Origin: Saprospiraceae bacterium
GTDB taxonomy: Bacteria > Bacteroidota > Bacteroidia > Chitinophagales > Saprospiraceae
NCBI GenBank assembly: GCA_017985675.1
Contig: JAGNXB010000001.1
Coordinates: forward strand, 248,001-312,000
DNA length: 64,000 nt
Direction of reading: 5' to 3'
The notes beneath the pieces were generated by a model. It saw only the letters and a list, made by a program, of their open reading frames with translations. It did no database searches and was not told the DNA's origin. Below, one piece after another: positions 44,247 through 53,506 of the stretch. How positions within the stretch are numbered: position 1 is the first letter of the stretch; the number at the start of each line of letters is the position of its first letter. Position numbers and translations under genes: made by a program.

Positions 44247-44564
44247 TCAACTGAGATGTGCCTCAATTTTACTAGTCAAATTTTGTTTGGTTGTCACACC
44301 TACAATTTTTTCAACCGGTTCGCCATCCTTGAAAATCAGAATGGTGGGTATGCTACGAATGCCATATTTCATAGAAACCTCTGGGTTGTTATCAACATTC
44401 AGCTTGCCAACAGTCACCTTGCCATCGTAATCCGTAGCAAGTTCCTCAATGATTGGTCCAATCATTCGGCAAGGACCACACCATTCAGCCCAAAAGTCAA
44501 CAACAGAAACACCACCTTCCAAGGCAGTAGTTGTAAAGTTCGTGTCAGTAAATTCGAAAGCCAT
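44247..44564 (-). CDS. trxA: Thioredoxin
   Basis: 105 residues, classic size. The redox motif is WCGPC in DFWAEWCGPCRM, and the cis-Pro loop reads IRSIPTIL. Reduces disulfides in cytoplasmic proteins such as ribonucleotide reductase. It has its own terminator and a separate upstream gap from mqnB, so it is likely a single-gene unit. Confidence 0.97.
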   Translation of the reverse strand: MAFEFTDTNFTTTALEGGVSVVDFWAEWCGPCRMIGPIIEELATDYDGKVTVGKLNVDNNPEVSMKYGIRSIPTILIFKDGEPVEKIVGVTTKQNLTSKIEAHLS

Positions 44565-44644
44565 TTAATGCAATTTTAGATCTAAACAGGCAATTAGGAC
44601 AAAGAGTTGCAAAAGTAAGTTATCTCTCTAATTTTAACATTGTT

Positions 44645-45331
44645 TTAAGTTTGAGTTATCGTTTCTATCAATGATATGCAAGTTGTTGCAAGGTTTTCTG
44701 TAGCTTTTTCCACTTCCCATTTCTCACGGTTTCGAGGTTCGATAAAGTTGGAAATGCTTCGTAAACTGCAAAAAGGAACTTTGTTGGCGAGTGCAACATA
44801 AAAGAGTGCAGCGCCTTCCATAGATTCGATCTCAAAAGTTCCTCTTGTTTCCATGTCCAGTTGGTGTTGTTCTGTTCCGGGGATGCAGTTAACTGTAACC
44901 CCATCTGCACTCCTTATATATGGATTAGACCAGTAATATGGGTTCGTCAACTTTCCATTAACCCAAGGAGATTCATTTTTCCCAATTAATCCCAATTGAA
45001 ACATATCTAAGAATCGACCGTCCCGATCTTCAGCACCAATGTCCCCGAAAAATTCACTTGACACCTGTAGTACTTGGCCCAATTCCAGATTATTTTTCTT
45101 TCCTCCAGCAATGCCCACATGAATTAGAAAATCCGGTTTTGTGGTTTTGAGCACATAATCCAGATTTAGAATGGTCATGGGAATGCCAGGGCCAGTAATG
45201 ATTGGTTGGATTGTAATTCCTCCAAACGCAAATACAATATCATTGGATGAAGTATTGGATTGCTCCTTTAGCTTCGATTCAATTAGCTGCATTTCTAATT
45301 GAGTTGGGGCAGCTAAGACTATTTGCTTCAA
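44645..45331 (-). CDS. mqnB: Futalosine hydrolase
   Basis: 228 residues in the nucleoside phosphorylase/MTAN fold: VLAAPTQLEM, GPGIPMTI, HVGIAGG, and the substrate-site ESMEGAALFYVA. MqnB removes hypoxanthine from futalosine in the alternative menaquinone route. The family-typical GDIGAEDRDG stretch supports MqnB over MTA nucleosidase. It overlaps the upstream membrane-barrel gene by 4 bp. ubiE/menG at the right edge acts at the end of the menaquinone pathway. Confidence 0.88.
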   Translation of the reverse strand: MKQIVLAAPTQLEMQLIESKLKEQSNTSSNDIVFAFGGITIQPIITGPGIPMTILNLDYVLKTTKPDFLIHVGIAGGKKNNLELGQVLQVSSEFFGDIGAEDRDGRFLDMFQLGLIGKNESPWVNGKLTNPYYWSNPYIRSADGVTVNCIPGTEQHQLDMETRGTFEIESMEGAALFYVALANKVPFCSLRSISNFIEPRNREKWEVEKATENLATTCISLIETITQT

Positions 45332-46152
45332 GACTTTATGTTAAATAAGTAAATTAATCCAACAGAAGGGGAAAAGCCCAGGTAGGGGTGGTAACCAGAT
45401 GCAAAGGCAATTTGCCATCTAGATTTTAATGAATATCCGACACCTACATAAAAAGAGCTACTCAGCGCTTGATAGCCAATTCGTAAAGGCAGGTAGGGTA
45501 AGGGCTTATAGGCAATCCCGAGACGAATGTCCGCTGGTTGCTGTTCTTCCTGAACCCATTCTGCAGCCATTTCGACTTGACTGGATACTTCATACATTAA
45601 AGTGGCCACCAATGCAGATGGTAATCGGATGTCTTTTGAACTGCTAAACCCAACAGGATTTCTTGCTAAAATTCCCAATGTCAATCCTTTGCGAAGTGCT
45701 GATTTTGCACCTACACTAAATCCAAATCGACTGTGCTGTCCATAGTCTGCAAAATTCAAAAATTGACCTTCTAATGTTATACCAACGTCCAGCCGATTCC
45801 ATAACCTTTGTCCAAATGCCGTGTAAAGACCATACTGACGAATATTTCCAAAGCCCGAGTAACTTAGTCCACCACCAATTCCACCCGATCTTGTGTTTCG
45901 CCATCCATACAAATAAGTACCTGACAATTCTGTTAATCCAAATGGCTGAATGGTGTAGAGCCCGCCACCGAAACCTTCTGAAGTAGATAAAACTGCCGGA
46001 TTGCCTAAAGGCTGAAAGTAAGTTTTAGCTGGTAGGGTAATGCCACCAATGCCTTGACTAGCAGGATCGGGAATTGCTGGTGAGAGTACTTGCGCATTAC
46101 CTTGAGTGGAAAATACGCTAACCCAAAGGAAAAGTAGTATCCATTTAAGCAT
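45328..46152 (-). CDS. Predicted outer-membrane beta-barrel protein
   Basis: 274 residues with signal peptide MLKWILLFLWVSVFSTQGNAQ and a Gly/aromatic-rich mature part made of alternating strands (GGGLYTIQPFGLTELSGTYLYGW region, ending VGLIYLFNIKS). It resembles PorV/UPF0164-type barrels of Bacteroidota in style, but I do not see a specific signature. Its stop overlaps the mqnB start (ATGA), so the two are co-translated, probably by chance of packing. Confidence 0.7.
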   Translation of the reverse strand: MLKWILLFLWVSVFSTQGNAQVLSPAIPDPASQGIGGITLPAKTYFQPLGNPAVLSTSEGFGGGLYTIQPFGLTELSGTYLYGWRNTRSGGIGGGLSYSGFGNIRQYGLYTAFGQRLWNRLDVGITLEGQFLNFADYGQHSRFGFSVGAKSALRKGLTLGILARNPVGFSSSKDIRLPSALVATLMYEVSSQVEMAAEWVQEEQQPADIRLGIAYKPLPYLPLRIGYQALSSSFYVGVGYSLKSRWQIAFASGYHPYLGFSPSVGLIYLFNIKS

Positions 46153-46227
46153 CTGACCAAAGATAGTGTGATCAGTTGATTCCGAGGTATAGTTCCATAT
46201 GCTTTCAATAAGTTATGTTTGCAGGAT

Positions 46228-46365
46228 ATGGCCAAATTTAGAAGGAACTATCAACCCGTTTCACATACGGGTAAGCTGCGGCTGGTAATCTGGCTAATAG
46301 CTGTTGTTGTAGTGCTGTTCCTTTTATTTTTATGGATGGAGCAATTTCAGGAAATGTTGAAATAG
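46228..46365 (+). CDS. Small single-pass membrane protein, 45 residues
   Basis: ATG at 46228, TAG at 46363-46365. It has a basic N-terminus (MAKFRRNYQ), one hydrophobic helix (about residues 20-36: VIWLIAVVVVLFLLFLW) and a short acidic tail, so it should cross the inner membrane once with its N-terminus inside. It ends 10 bp before the HerA-like ATPase gene on the same strand, as in an operon. No family recognised. Confidence 0.6.
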   Translation: MAKFRRNYQPVSHTGKLRLVIWLIAVVVVLFLLFLWMEQFQEMLK

Positions 46366-46375
46366 TCGAAAGTTT

Positions 46376-47923
46376 ATGGAAAATCAAGCTCGTTTTAGTG
46401 CGGATATAACAGCAGGATACACGTTCAAGGGGGAAACAATCATTCTGGGTGGTGCAATTTATGATGGACAGGCTTTCCCAAACCTACCAATTCATATCCC
46501 ACTAAGAACATTAAATCGTCATGGTTTAATCAGTGGAGCAACTGGAACAGGCAAAACGAAGACCATTCAGGTTATTGCAGAGCAATTATCCTCCCAAGGA
46601 GTACCTGTATTACTTATGGATATAAAAGGGGACCTGAGCGGTATAGCAGCTCCCGCCACAATCAATAGTAAAATTGAAGAGCGCCATGCTGCAATAGGAA
46701 TTCCATTTGTGCCAGGGAGTAGTCCGGTTGATTTTTTATCCCTTTCAAATGAAAAGGGGGCCAGACTAAGGGCTACAGTTGCAGAATTTGGTCCGGTTTT
46801 GTTTTCAAAGATTCTTGGCTTAAATGATACCCAAACAGGTGTAATGGCTGTGATCTTTAAATACTGTGATGACAATAAATATCCGTTACTAGACCTGAAG
46901 GATGTAAAAAGTGTATTGCAGTTCTTTTCGAACGAGGGCAAAGCAGAATTGCAAGCTGAATATGGTGTAATAAGTTCCACTTCAGTCGGTGCCATTATGC
47001 GTAAAATTGTAGAACTGGAACAACAAGATGCGGATATTTTTTTTGGGGAGCAATCCTTTGAAGTAGATGACTTGTGTAGGGTAGACAAAAATGGTAAAGG
47101 TTATATATCTATTGTTCGTCTTACGGACATTCAGGATCGCCCTAAGTTGTTCAGCACCTTTATGTTACAGATGTTAGCTGAAATATATTCGACATTCCCT
47201 GAGGAAGGGGATTTGGATAGGCCTAAGCTTGTATTAATCATTGACGAAGCTCATCTCATTTTTCAAGAGGCTTCCAAACCACTACTCAATCAAATAGAAA
47301 CCATTATTAAACTCATTCGTTCTAAAGGCGTAGGTATTTTTCTCTGTACGCAGGATCCTGCTGATGTGCCGCCTTCTGTTTTGGCCCAATTGGGGCTTAA
47401 AGTCCAACATGCTCTACGTGCATTTACTGCGAAAGACAGGAAAAATATTAAAATTGCAGCGGAAAACTACCCTTTAACATCTTATTACGATACAGAAAAT
47501 CTGCTCACCCAGATGGGAATTGGAGAAGCTTTCATTTCAGTGCTAAATGAAAAGGGCATTCCTACACCGCTAGTTCATACTATGTTGAGAGCTCCACAAT
47601 CCAGAATGGATATTTTGACTCAAGAAGAGATTGAGCGCATAGTGGCCACTTCATTTCTCGTCCAAAAGTATAGCCGTGTCATTGACAGAGACAGTGCCCA
47701 TGAAATACTGAGTGTAAAGCTCAAGGCAGCTGCGACTACTGAGCATAAAAGAGAGGTAGAAGAGCAAGTCAAAAAGGCCGAAAAATTAGAAGGTAGCTTT
47801 CTGGGGGATTTATTAAAAAATCCAACAACCAGAATGTTGGGTAATACGATTGCACGGGAAGTTACACGAGGAATTTTAGGAGTACTTGGGTTGGGAGGAA
47901 GATCAACTACTCGGAAACGTTGA
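46376..47923 (+). CDS. HerA-like ATPase (DUF853 / YjgR type)
   Basis: 515 residues. FtsK/HerA-type ATPase with Walker A SGATGTGKTKTI near residue 60 and Walker B VLIIDEAHLIF near 300, plus ASKPLLNQIETIIKLIRSKGVGIFLCTQ containing a sensor Gln. DUF853 proteins form hexameric rings; their cellular role is not settled, with DNA translocation or envelope functions suggested. No nuclease NurA partner is adjacent, which separates it from archaeal HerA repair loci. The C-terminus ends in a basic tail. It overlaps the thioredoxin-like gene end by 17 bp, convergent. Confidence 0.9.
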   Translation: MENQARFSADITAGYTFKGETIILGGAIYDGQAFPNLPIHIPLRTLNRHGLISGATGTGKTKTIQVIAEQLSSQGVPVLLMDIKGDLSGIAAPATINSKIEERHAAIGIPFVPGSSPVDFLSLSNEKGARLRATVAEFGPVLFSKILGLNDTQTGVMAVIFKYCDDNKYPLLDLKDVKSVLQFFSNEGKAELQAEYGVISSTSVGAIMRKIVELEQQDADIFFGEQSFEVDDLCRVDKNGKGYISIVRLTDIQDRPKLFSTFMLQMLAEIYSTFPEEGDLDRPKLVLIIDEAHLIFQEASKPLLNQIETIIKLIRSKGVGIFLCTQDPADVPPSVLAQLGLKVQHALRAFTAKDRKNIKIAAENYPLTSYYDTENLLTQMGIGEAFISVLNEKGIPTPLVHTMLRAPQSRMDILTQEEIERIVATSFLVQKYSRVIDRDSAHEILSVKLKAAATTEHKREVEEQVKKAEKLEGSFLGDLLKNPTTRMLGNTIAREVTRGILGVLGLGGRSTTRKR

Positions 47924-48494
47924 GCATGAAAACAGGCATGGATCTTTTGCCACCTCTACTGTTCACGGGTTGGCTGATGCTGTTGTTAGCTTTGTACTGC
48001 TGAGTATATTTATCCCAAGGAATGCGCTGGTGATTATTCTCTCCAAAATAACGCAATACCATCAAAAATTGCTCATGATCTTGAAAGCCAGGAATTGGCT
48101 GTATCACATTTATTTGCTCATCCATGAATACAATCGTTGGGAAACTCAAGCGTCCACGCATGATCTCTGATGCAAGTTCATGGTAGCTTTTTCCCCCCTC
48201 CTTTACAAGTGAATAATTTTTCCCTTTGAAAGGAATGGTTATATCCTCTTCTGCATCCAATCGGACAGCTATGTAATTGTTGTTAATGTATTTGATCACT
48301 TCAGGATCCCTAAAAGTCTTTTGATCCATGACCTTGCACCAACCACACCACTTGGTATAAACATCTACCATTATTTTTTTCTTCTCAATTTGTGAGCGCT
48401 GAATGGCTTCTTGAAAAGTATACCACTCTATACGTTCCTGACCATAAGCAAGACTTGACAGGAAGAGTAACAAAAATAAAGGGATTAATCGCAT
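47907..48494 (-). CDS. Secreted thioredoxin-like protein
   Basis: 195 residues from ATG 48492-48494, starting MRLIPLFLLLFLSSLAYGQ, a signal peptide. A thioredoxin-like domain follows with WCGWC (in YTKWCGWCKVM), of the DUF255/TlpA-like sort that breaks or reduces disulfides in the periplasm. The C-terminal region (FGENNHQRIPWDKY) has no clear motif. Monocistronic by layout. Confidence 0.85.
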   Translation of the reverse strand: MRLIPLFLLLFLSSLAYGQERIEWYTFQEAIQRSQIEKKKIMVDVYTKWCGWCKVMDQKTFRDPEVIKYINNNYIAVRLDAEEDITIPFKGKNYSLVKEGGKSYHELASEIMRGRLSFPTIVFMDEQINVIQPIPGFQDHEQFLMVLRYFGENNHQRIPWDKYTQQYKANNSISQPVNSRGGKRSMPVFMLNVSE

Positions 48495-48594
48495 GGTATT
48501 CATCATCAGGACAAAGAAACAATGATTTAACCAGAGAAACAAAAAATAGACTATGTTGCAAGCTTTGTTTAATAAAAGATTAACGGTTTTCTCG

Positions 48595-49659
48595 TTATTT
48601 GACTACATCTTGGTTCGAATTTCTAAACCAATATAGTTCATTATCAAGTAAATGGATATGATCAGATGGCGCCATTAAATTTCCAGGATTGGGTATACCG
48701 TCGCCCATAAAATCAGAACAAGAGCTCACAATGGCTTCATCCCACAGATTATCCGCTATGAACGACCGGAGCAATTTCGACCCCCCTTCTACGAGTAAGC
48801 CTGTGATTTGCTCATTGGCCAAACTTTGAACTATTTGAGGTAATATTGGTTCTTCAGGATCAAGTAGGAAGAACCGGACATTGGGGTTTTGTATCAATGG
48901 CACTGGCCTGTGTTTTGATCGAAATACCCATGTTGGAGACGGCGTTTGAAACAATTTACAATCAACAGGAATGCGATCATGTAAATCAGGAATCACCCTG
49001 ATTGGTGCATTGCCCCAAAATAATCGGTTCGTTAACAAGGGGTCATCTGTCAAAACAGTTTCTGTGCCGACCATAATAGCATCTACGCGGTGTCTAAGAC
49101 GGTGCACAAAACGCCATGATACTGGATTGCTTAAGTGGACCTGATGGGATGCTCGGCCAATAAATCCGTCCTTGCTCATAGCAAATTTTAGTAAAATATA
49201 TGGCCTATTTTCCTTGACGTACGTATTGCGTTGAGCTGCAAGCAGTTCTCCTTGTTCTGCAAGAATGCCCGTTGTGACTTCTACCCCTCCTTTGCGGAGC
49301 AAAGAGACTCCTCTTCCTTGAATGCCAGAGCTTAGATCTGTAGCACTTGTTATTACTCTTGGAATTCGATGTCTTAAAATTAATTCAGTGCATGGCGGTG
49401 TTCTGCCATGGATACAACAGGGTTCAAGGCTAACATAAAGTGTGCTTTTGGGTATTAAATGGACGTGTTCTTCTCGGACTGCTTGAATCGCGTTAACTTC
49501 AGCATGAGCCTTTCCATGCTGTTTATGATAACCTTCACCAATAATAACGCCATCATGAACTAAAACAGCTCCGACTTGTGGGTTGGGTGATGTATCTCCT
49601 TCACCTAAGCTTGCAAGATCTAATGCCCTTTGCATAAATTCCTCATGAAGGGTTAACAT
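48595..49659 (-). CDS. ribD: Bifunctional diaminohydroxyphosphoribosylaminopyrimidine deaminase/reductase
   Basis: 354 residues from ATG 49657-49659 (MLTLHEEFMQRAL). The N-terminal deaminase has the zinc motif HAEVNAI and PCCIHGRTPPC; the C-terminal reductase has MVGTETVLTDDPLLTNR and VEGGSKLLRSFI. It carries the two middle steps of riboflavin synthesis, acting on the product of GTP cyclohydrolase II. Full length. It is likely monocistronic; its substrate can also come from the RibA in the 33 kb cluster. Confidence 0.94.
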   Translation of the reverse strand: MLTLHEEFMQRALDLASLGEGDTSPNPQVGAVLVHDGVIIGEGYHKQHGKAHAEVNAIQAVREEHVHLIPKSTLYVSLEPCCIHGRTPPCTELILRHRIPRVITSATDLSSGIQGRGVSLLRKGGVEVTTGILAEQGELLAAQRNTYVKENRPYILLKFAMSKDGFIGRASHQVHLSNPVSWRFVHRLRHRVDAIMVGTETVLTDDPLLTNRLFWGNAPIRVIPDLHDRIPVDCKLFQTPSPTWVFRSKHRPVPLIQNPNVRFFLLDPEEPILPQIVQSLANEQITGLLVEGGSKLLRSFIADNLWDEAIVSSCSDFMGDGIPNPGNLMAPSDHIHLLDNELYWFRNSNQDVVK

Positions 49660-49867
49660 TTCCAATGATTTAAGGCCGAGAATGCTCACCCACAATGATG
49701 GGCTATGAATAATAATCATACAAAGCTAAGCCCAATTAGCCCAATGTGAGGCGCTTAATTTTCATACATGGAGGTATGTGCCTAACCTGGATTTTCACTA
49801 AAGAAGCACAAGTGGACTACCTTTTCATACCTTAGCAGTCTGGTTTAGGTATACTGTGAATATTCAG

Positions 49868-49875
49868 TAATTTTG
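49868..49875 (+). promoter_or_regulatory. -7 element TAATTTTG before accD
   Basis: Exact TAnnTTTG match about 30 bases before the accD ATG, with TTTA 20 bases further upstream as a weak -33 box. Confidence 0.5.
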
Positions 49876-49903
49876 TGCTTTGTCTTAACTATCAATTTAA
49901 TCT

Positions 49904-50755
49904 ATGGGCTGGTTTAAACGCCTGAAGGAAGGTATAACAACAGCAACTAAGCATAAGAAAGAGGCTCCAGATGGGATCTGGTACAAATGTGACTTATGCA
50001 AGGAAGCCAGTACGATGAAGGAACTCAAGGAGAACTTCTTTGTGTGTCCCAAATGTGGGCATCATACCCGAATTGGTTCTCATGACTATTTCGATTTGCT
50101 GTTTGATGGCAAGTACGAAGTCCTTTGGAATAACCTGGTAGCTGTTGATAGCTTGGATTTTGTTGATATGAAACCTTATGTCGACCGTTTACAAGAAGCT
50201 GTTGAAAAAACAGGGCTAAATGAATCACTTGCAGTCGCCGAAGGCAAGATCAACCGCCGTCCAATCATTATAGCTGCGATGGATTTTAGATTTATAGGTG
50301 GCAGTATGGGCGCTGTAGTTGGGGAGAAGATAGCCCGTGCAGTTGACCGTTGTATCGAACGGCAAATACCTTTAATGATTATTTCAAAATCTGGCGGGGC
50401 TAGAATGATGGAATCTGCATTTTCATTGATGCAAATGGCTAAGACCTCTGCTAAATTAAAACAACTTGCTGAAGCTAAAATCCCTTATATTTCTTTGATG
50501 ACAGACCCCACCACTGGCGGGGTTACCGCTTCATTTGCTATGCTTGGTGATGTAAATATTGCAGAGCCAGGTGCTTTAATTGGTTTTGCCGGCCCACGTG
50601 TTATCAGGGAAACGATAAAGCAGGACCTCCCTGACGGTTTCCAGAATGCTGAATTTTTGCTTGAACACGGGTTTATGGATTTCATTGTCCATCGCAAAGA
50701 TTTGAAAGAACGGATTTCTGATATGCTGCTATTATTTGGCAATGCAGCTGCTTAG
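49904..50755 (+). CDS. accD: Acetyl-CoA carboxylase carboxyltransferase, beta subunit
   Basis: 283 residues. N-terminal zinc ribbon with CDLC and CPKCGHH, then the crotonase-type carboxyltransferase domain with ISKSGGARMMESAFSLMQMAKTSA and TTGGVTASFAMLGD. Together with AccA it transfers a carboxyl group to acetyl-CoA to make malonyl-CoA, the FabD substrate. AccA is not next to it, usual in Bacteroidota. Convergent with bshC. Confidence 0.96.
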   Translation: MGWFKRLKEGITTATKHKKEAPDGIWYKCDLCKEASTMKELKENFFVCPKCGHHTRIGSHDYFDLLFDGKYEVLWNNLVAVDSLDFVDMKPYVDRLQEAVEKTGLNESLAVAEGKINRRPIIIAAMDFRFIGGSMGAVVGEKIARAVDRCIERQIPLMIISKSGGARMMESAFSLMQMAKTSAKLKQLAEAKIPYISLMTDPTTGGVTASFAMLGDVNIAEPGALIGFAGPRVIRETIKQDLPDGFQNAEFLLEHGFMDFIVHRKDLKERISDMLLLFGNAAA

Positions 50756-50790
50756 ATCCAGATAAATTGATTTTTGACTTTGCCAATGAA

Positions 50791-52401
50791 TTATAGTTTT
50801 ACCACAATTAGTTCAGTCTTGAACGGGTCGTACTGATCCAGCAATATATTTATCAGTCCCTTCCCATATCTGGCTAGCCAGGGCAGGAAGCTTTCGTAAC
50901 GTTCCTGGAGTTGCCCTTCTGGTAAAAGTTTAGTGTAGAGATTCCGAATAAGCTGAACTTCTTGTTCCTGTTTGTTTTTAAGTCCGCGTACCATCTTTGA
51001 TTCCAGTGCTTCCAGTTGTTTTAAAATGTGTACTTCAGCCGATTCATAACTACGAACTAAGGTAGAATCAATGAGCGCAAGCTTTTCCCGAACATTGCCG
51101 AGGACCGCAAGAAGCTCTTCTTTTTCCGGATTGAGGTCGCTTGCCTGCCTGGAATGCGCAAGTACGTATTTGCGAATAGTGTCATCAACAGGTTGAAATA
51201 TCTCTTCAAAAGCCAACGACAACCTTTGTAATCTATGCTGGTTCGCATCATCGACTAACCATGTAGAATGTCTTCTATGTAAAAGAGGGCGAGGTATCCC
51301 AAAATGGGTAAAGAGATCGCCTAATTCGATCCAATAAGCAAGTTCACCACCGCCACCTATGAAAACGAGGTTGGGCAATATTGTTTCCTGCAGGATAGGA
51401 CGCAGAATCACATTCGGACTAAAGGCTGCAGGGTTAGTATGTATCAGTTCCGTTAATTCATCTTCAGACCATTCCCAATCGGTTTGTACAGCATGGAAAC
51501 GACCATTAGGAAGGCGCTCAATTCGGGACCGGACGCCCGAATCTAGATAGAATAAATTGATTGACCGGGGTTTGGCTTGTGTTTTTATACCAGCAATTTC
51601 TAACTTACTTATCGTGTTGTTAACTAGTTTGTTAGATATCTCAACCTGTATTTCCTCTTTAATAATTTTTGAAAAAATCGATTTAGCTTCAACAATATCA
51701 AGATCAATCACAATTAAACCATATTCACCAAGTAGTTGATGTAAAAACATTCGGGTTGCTTGGCCAAATGTGTATTGTGGCAAATAGGATTTCCTGATTA
51801 GCTCAAGGATCCAGGGACCATTAGGTAGGCCACCTAAGATTCGCTCCATATCCTGGATGAGTTCAGGGATATTACCCAGAGGCATACGACCAACTGGTCC
51901 TGCCATGCCGGTTTGCCATGTCAAGGTTTCTCCAAAAATATGAGTATATCTCACTTCCTCCAGATCGTGATCCTCGGTTCCTAAAACAAAAACAGGTACT
52001 ACTTTAGAATCCTTCAAAGCTACGGAAGCGGCTTGGGCCATCTGTATAACACTTAAGGCCTTTGAGAGAAAATATATTTTGCCTCCAAATAGTAGTGGCT
52101 GATGGGCTGTAGTAATACAAAAGGTTTTTTCATCTTTTAGCGCTTCTAGGTTCTGCGCTAATTGAGGTGGAAGTGTCATTCCCTCATACTGCTTGCTAAG
52201 AATTGTTAATAGTGTAGATCGATTCGTATAGCTTGCTTGTTTTACAAGAACTTGGGCAGCCAGGTTGGGTGCGTCTGCAATAGGTGTTAGAAATGGCTGC
52301 AAATGAGCTACTCGCGAAACGATTTCTCGGTCCAACGATGAAAACAATGGAACTTGATCAATTGCAAAGTGTTGGAAGGAAGGGGCGTTATTTGAAAGCA
52401 T
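50791..52401 (-). CDS. bshC: Bacillithiol synthase (putative cysteine ligase)
   Basis: 536 residues, the family length. Recognised by the order of signature stretches: TTAHQPLLFGGKIYFLSKALSVIQMA region (key: TTAHQP, GGKIYFLSK), VLGTEDHDLEEVRY, and VFIGGGGELAYWIELGDLF near the middle. BshC adds cysteine to glucosaminyl-malate to make the low-molecular thiol bacillithiol, in the cytoplasm. bshA and bshB are not in the window. Divergent from mnmH with 64 bp between. Confidence 0.93.
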   Translation of the reverse strand: MLSNNAPSFQHFAIDQVPLFSSLDREIVSRVAHLQPFLTPIADAPNLAAQVLVKQASYTNRSTLLTILSKQYEGMTLPPQLAQNLEALKDEKTFCITTAHQPLLFGGKIYFLSKALSVIQMAQAASVALKDSKVVPVFVLGTEDHDLEEVRYTHIFGETLTWQTGMAGPVGRMPLGNIPELIQDMERILGGLPNGPWILELIRKSYLPQYTFGQATRMFLHQLLGEYGLIVIDLDIVEAKSIFSKIIKEEIQVEISNKLVNNTISKLEIAGIKTQAKPRSINLFYLDSGVRSRIERLPNGRFHAVQTDWEWSEDELTELIHTNPAAFSPNVILRPILQETILPNLVFIGGGGELAYWIELGDLFTHFGIPRPLLHRRHSTWLVDDANQHRLQRLSLAFEEIFQPVDDTIRKYVLAHSRQASDLNPEKEELLAVLGNVREKLALIDSTLVRSYESAEVHILKQLEALESKMVRGLKNKQEQEVQLIRNLYTKLLPEGQLQERYESFLPWLARYGKGLINILLDQYDPFKTELIVVKL

Positions 52402-52453
52402 GGTTGTAAAAATGCTAATTAACTATGAATTGTTGTGAAGACAATCCAAAACC

Positions 52454-52461
52454 TAACTTTG
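52454..52461 (+). promoter_or_regulatory. -7 element TAACTTTG just before mnmH
   Basis: Exact TAnnTTTG match ending 4 bases before the mnmH ATG at 52466. If used, the transcript would start at or near the ATG, giving little or no leader. A TTG lies about 18 bases upstream. Confidence 0.4.
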
Positions 52462-52465
52462 TGCC

Positions 52466-53506
52466 ATGGCTTTCTTACTTCAACCAGCAGCGTTTCTTGC
52501 TTTGAAAAATCAAGAGGTTCCAATATTGGACGTGCGTTCTCCTGCTGAATTTGAACATGCCCATATTTCAGAAGCACTCAATTTTCCCTTATTTGATGAT
52601 GAGGAGCGGAAAGTTATAGGAACACTGTATAAACAGGTGTCGCGCGATGCTGCAATGATTAAGGGTTTGGAATTGGTAGGGCCCAGGATGGCTGATATTA
52701 TCAGAAATGCATTAGAAATCAGCCCGGCTAAGCAGATTGCCGTCCATTGTGCTAGGGGTGGCAAACGGTCAGAAAGTACAGCCTGGTTATTAGAAAATGC
52801 AGGATTTAGCGTTTATCTCCTGGTTGGCGGATACAAAGCAATACGCAGATATTATCTTTCATTCCTTGAGCGGTCCCATTTTAAATTTCTGGTACTAGGA
52901 GGAAGAACGGGTAGCCGAAAAACCAAAATGCTGCAGTTGCTCCAACAATCTGGAGAGCAAGTTCTAGATTTGGAAGGTATTGCAGGGCACAAAGGTTCCG
53001 CCTTTGGCCACCTTGGCTTGCAAATCCAAAAAGGTTACGAACGATTTGAAAATCGTATAGCAGAACATCTACTCGAACTTGATCAAGAGAGGATAGTATG
53101 GGTTGAAGCAGAGAGCCGGCATATTGGCCGATTGATGGTGCCCAAGGCAATATGGGATCAAATGTCATGTGCCCCAATGATCTTCCTGGACGTTAGCGCT
53201 GAAGAGCGACTGTCCACTATAATGGAGGAATATGGCTTGCATGAAACGCACTTATTGGAATCGGCATTCTTGAATATAAGGAATAGAATTGGTCCCCAGC
53301 ATGCAGATGCTGCTGTCAAATTTCTAAAAGATGGGAACCTGGATGGAGCAGCAAAGATTGCAATGTTATATTATGACAAACACTATGACTTCCATCGCCA
53401 AAATGAACAGAAAAGAACAGTGTTTAAGGTAAATTCAAAAGGAGATTCCTTAGAAGAGTTGTTAGTAAAATTATTGGAAGCCAGTAAAAAAGTGATTGAG
53501 AAATGA
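52466..53506 (+). CDS. mnmH: tRNA 2-selenouridine synthase
   Basis: 346 residues. N-terminal rhodanese-type domain (DVRSPAEFEHAH, active Cys in VHCARGGKRS) followed by a P-loop domain (LGGRTGSRKTKML). MnmH replaces sulfur of 2-thiouridine at the tRNA wobble base with selenium from selenophosphate, via a geranylated intermediate. It overlaps selD by 4 bp (ATGA), so donor-making and donor-using enzymes are co-translated. Confidence 0.94.
   Translation: MAFLLQPAAFLALKNQEVPILDVRSPAEFEHAHISEALNFPLFDDEERKVIGTLYKQVSRDAAMIKGLELVGPRMADIIRNALEISPAKQIAVHCARGGKRSESTAWLLENAGFSVYLLVGGYKAIRRYYLSFLERSHFKFLVLGGRTGSRKTKMLQLLQQSGEQVLDLEGIAGHKGSAFGHLGLQIQKGYERFENRIAEHLLELDQERIVWVEAESRHIGRLMVPKAIWDQMSCAPMIFLDVSAEERLSTIMEEYGLHETHLLESAFLNIRNRIGPQHADAAVKFLKDGNLDGAAKIAMLYYDKHYDFHRQNEQKRTVFKVNSKGDSLEELLVKLLEASKKVIEK

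Noticed and set aside
46567..47088. 173-codon frame on the minus strand
   Set aside because: Lies fully inside the HerA-like ATPase gene on the other strand; composition is that of an antisense shadow (Ser/Ile-rich).
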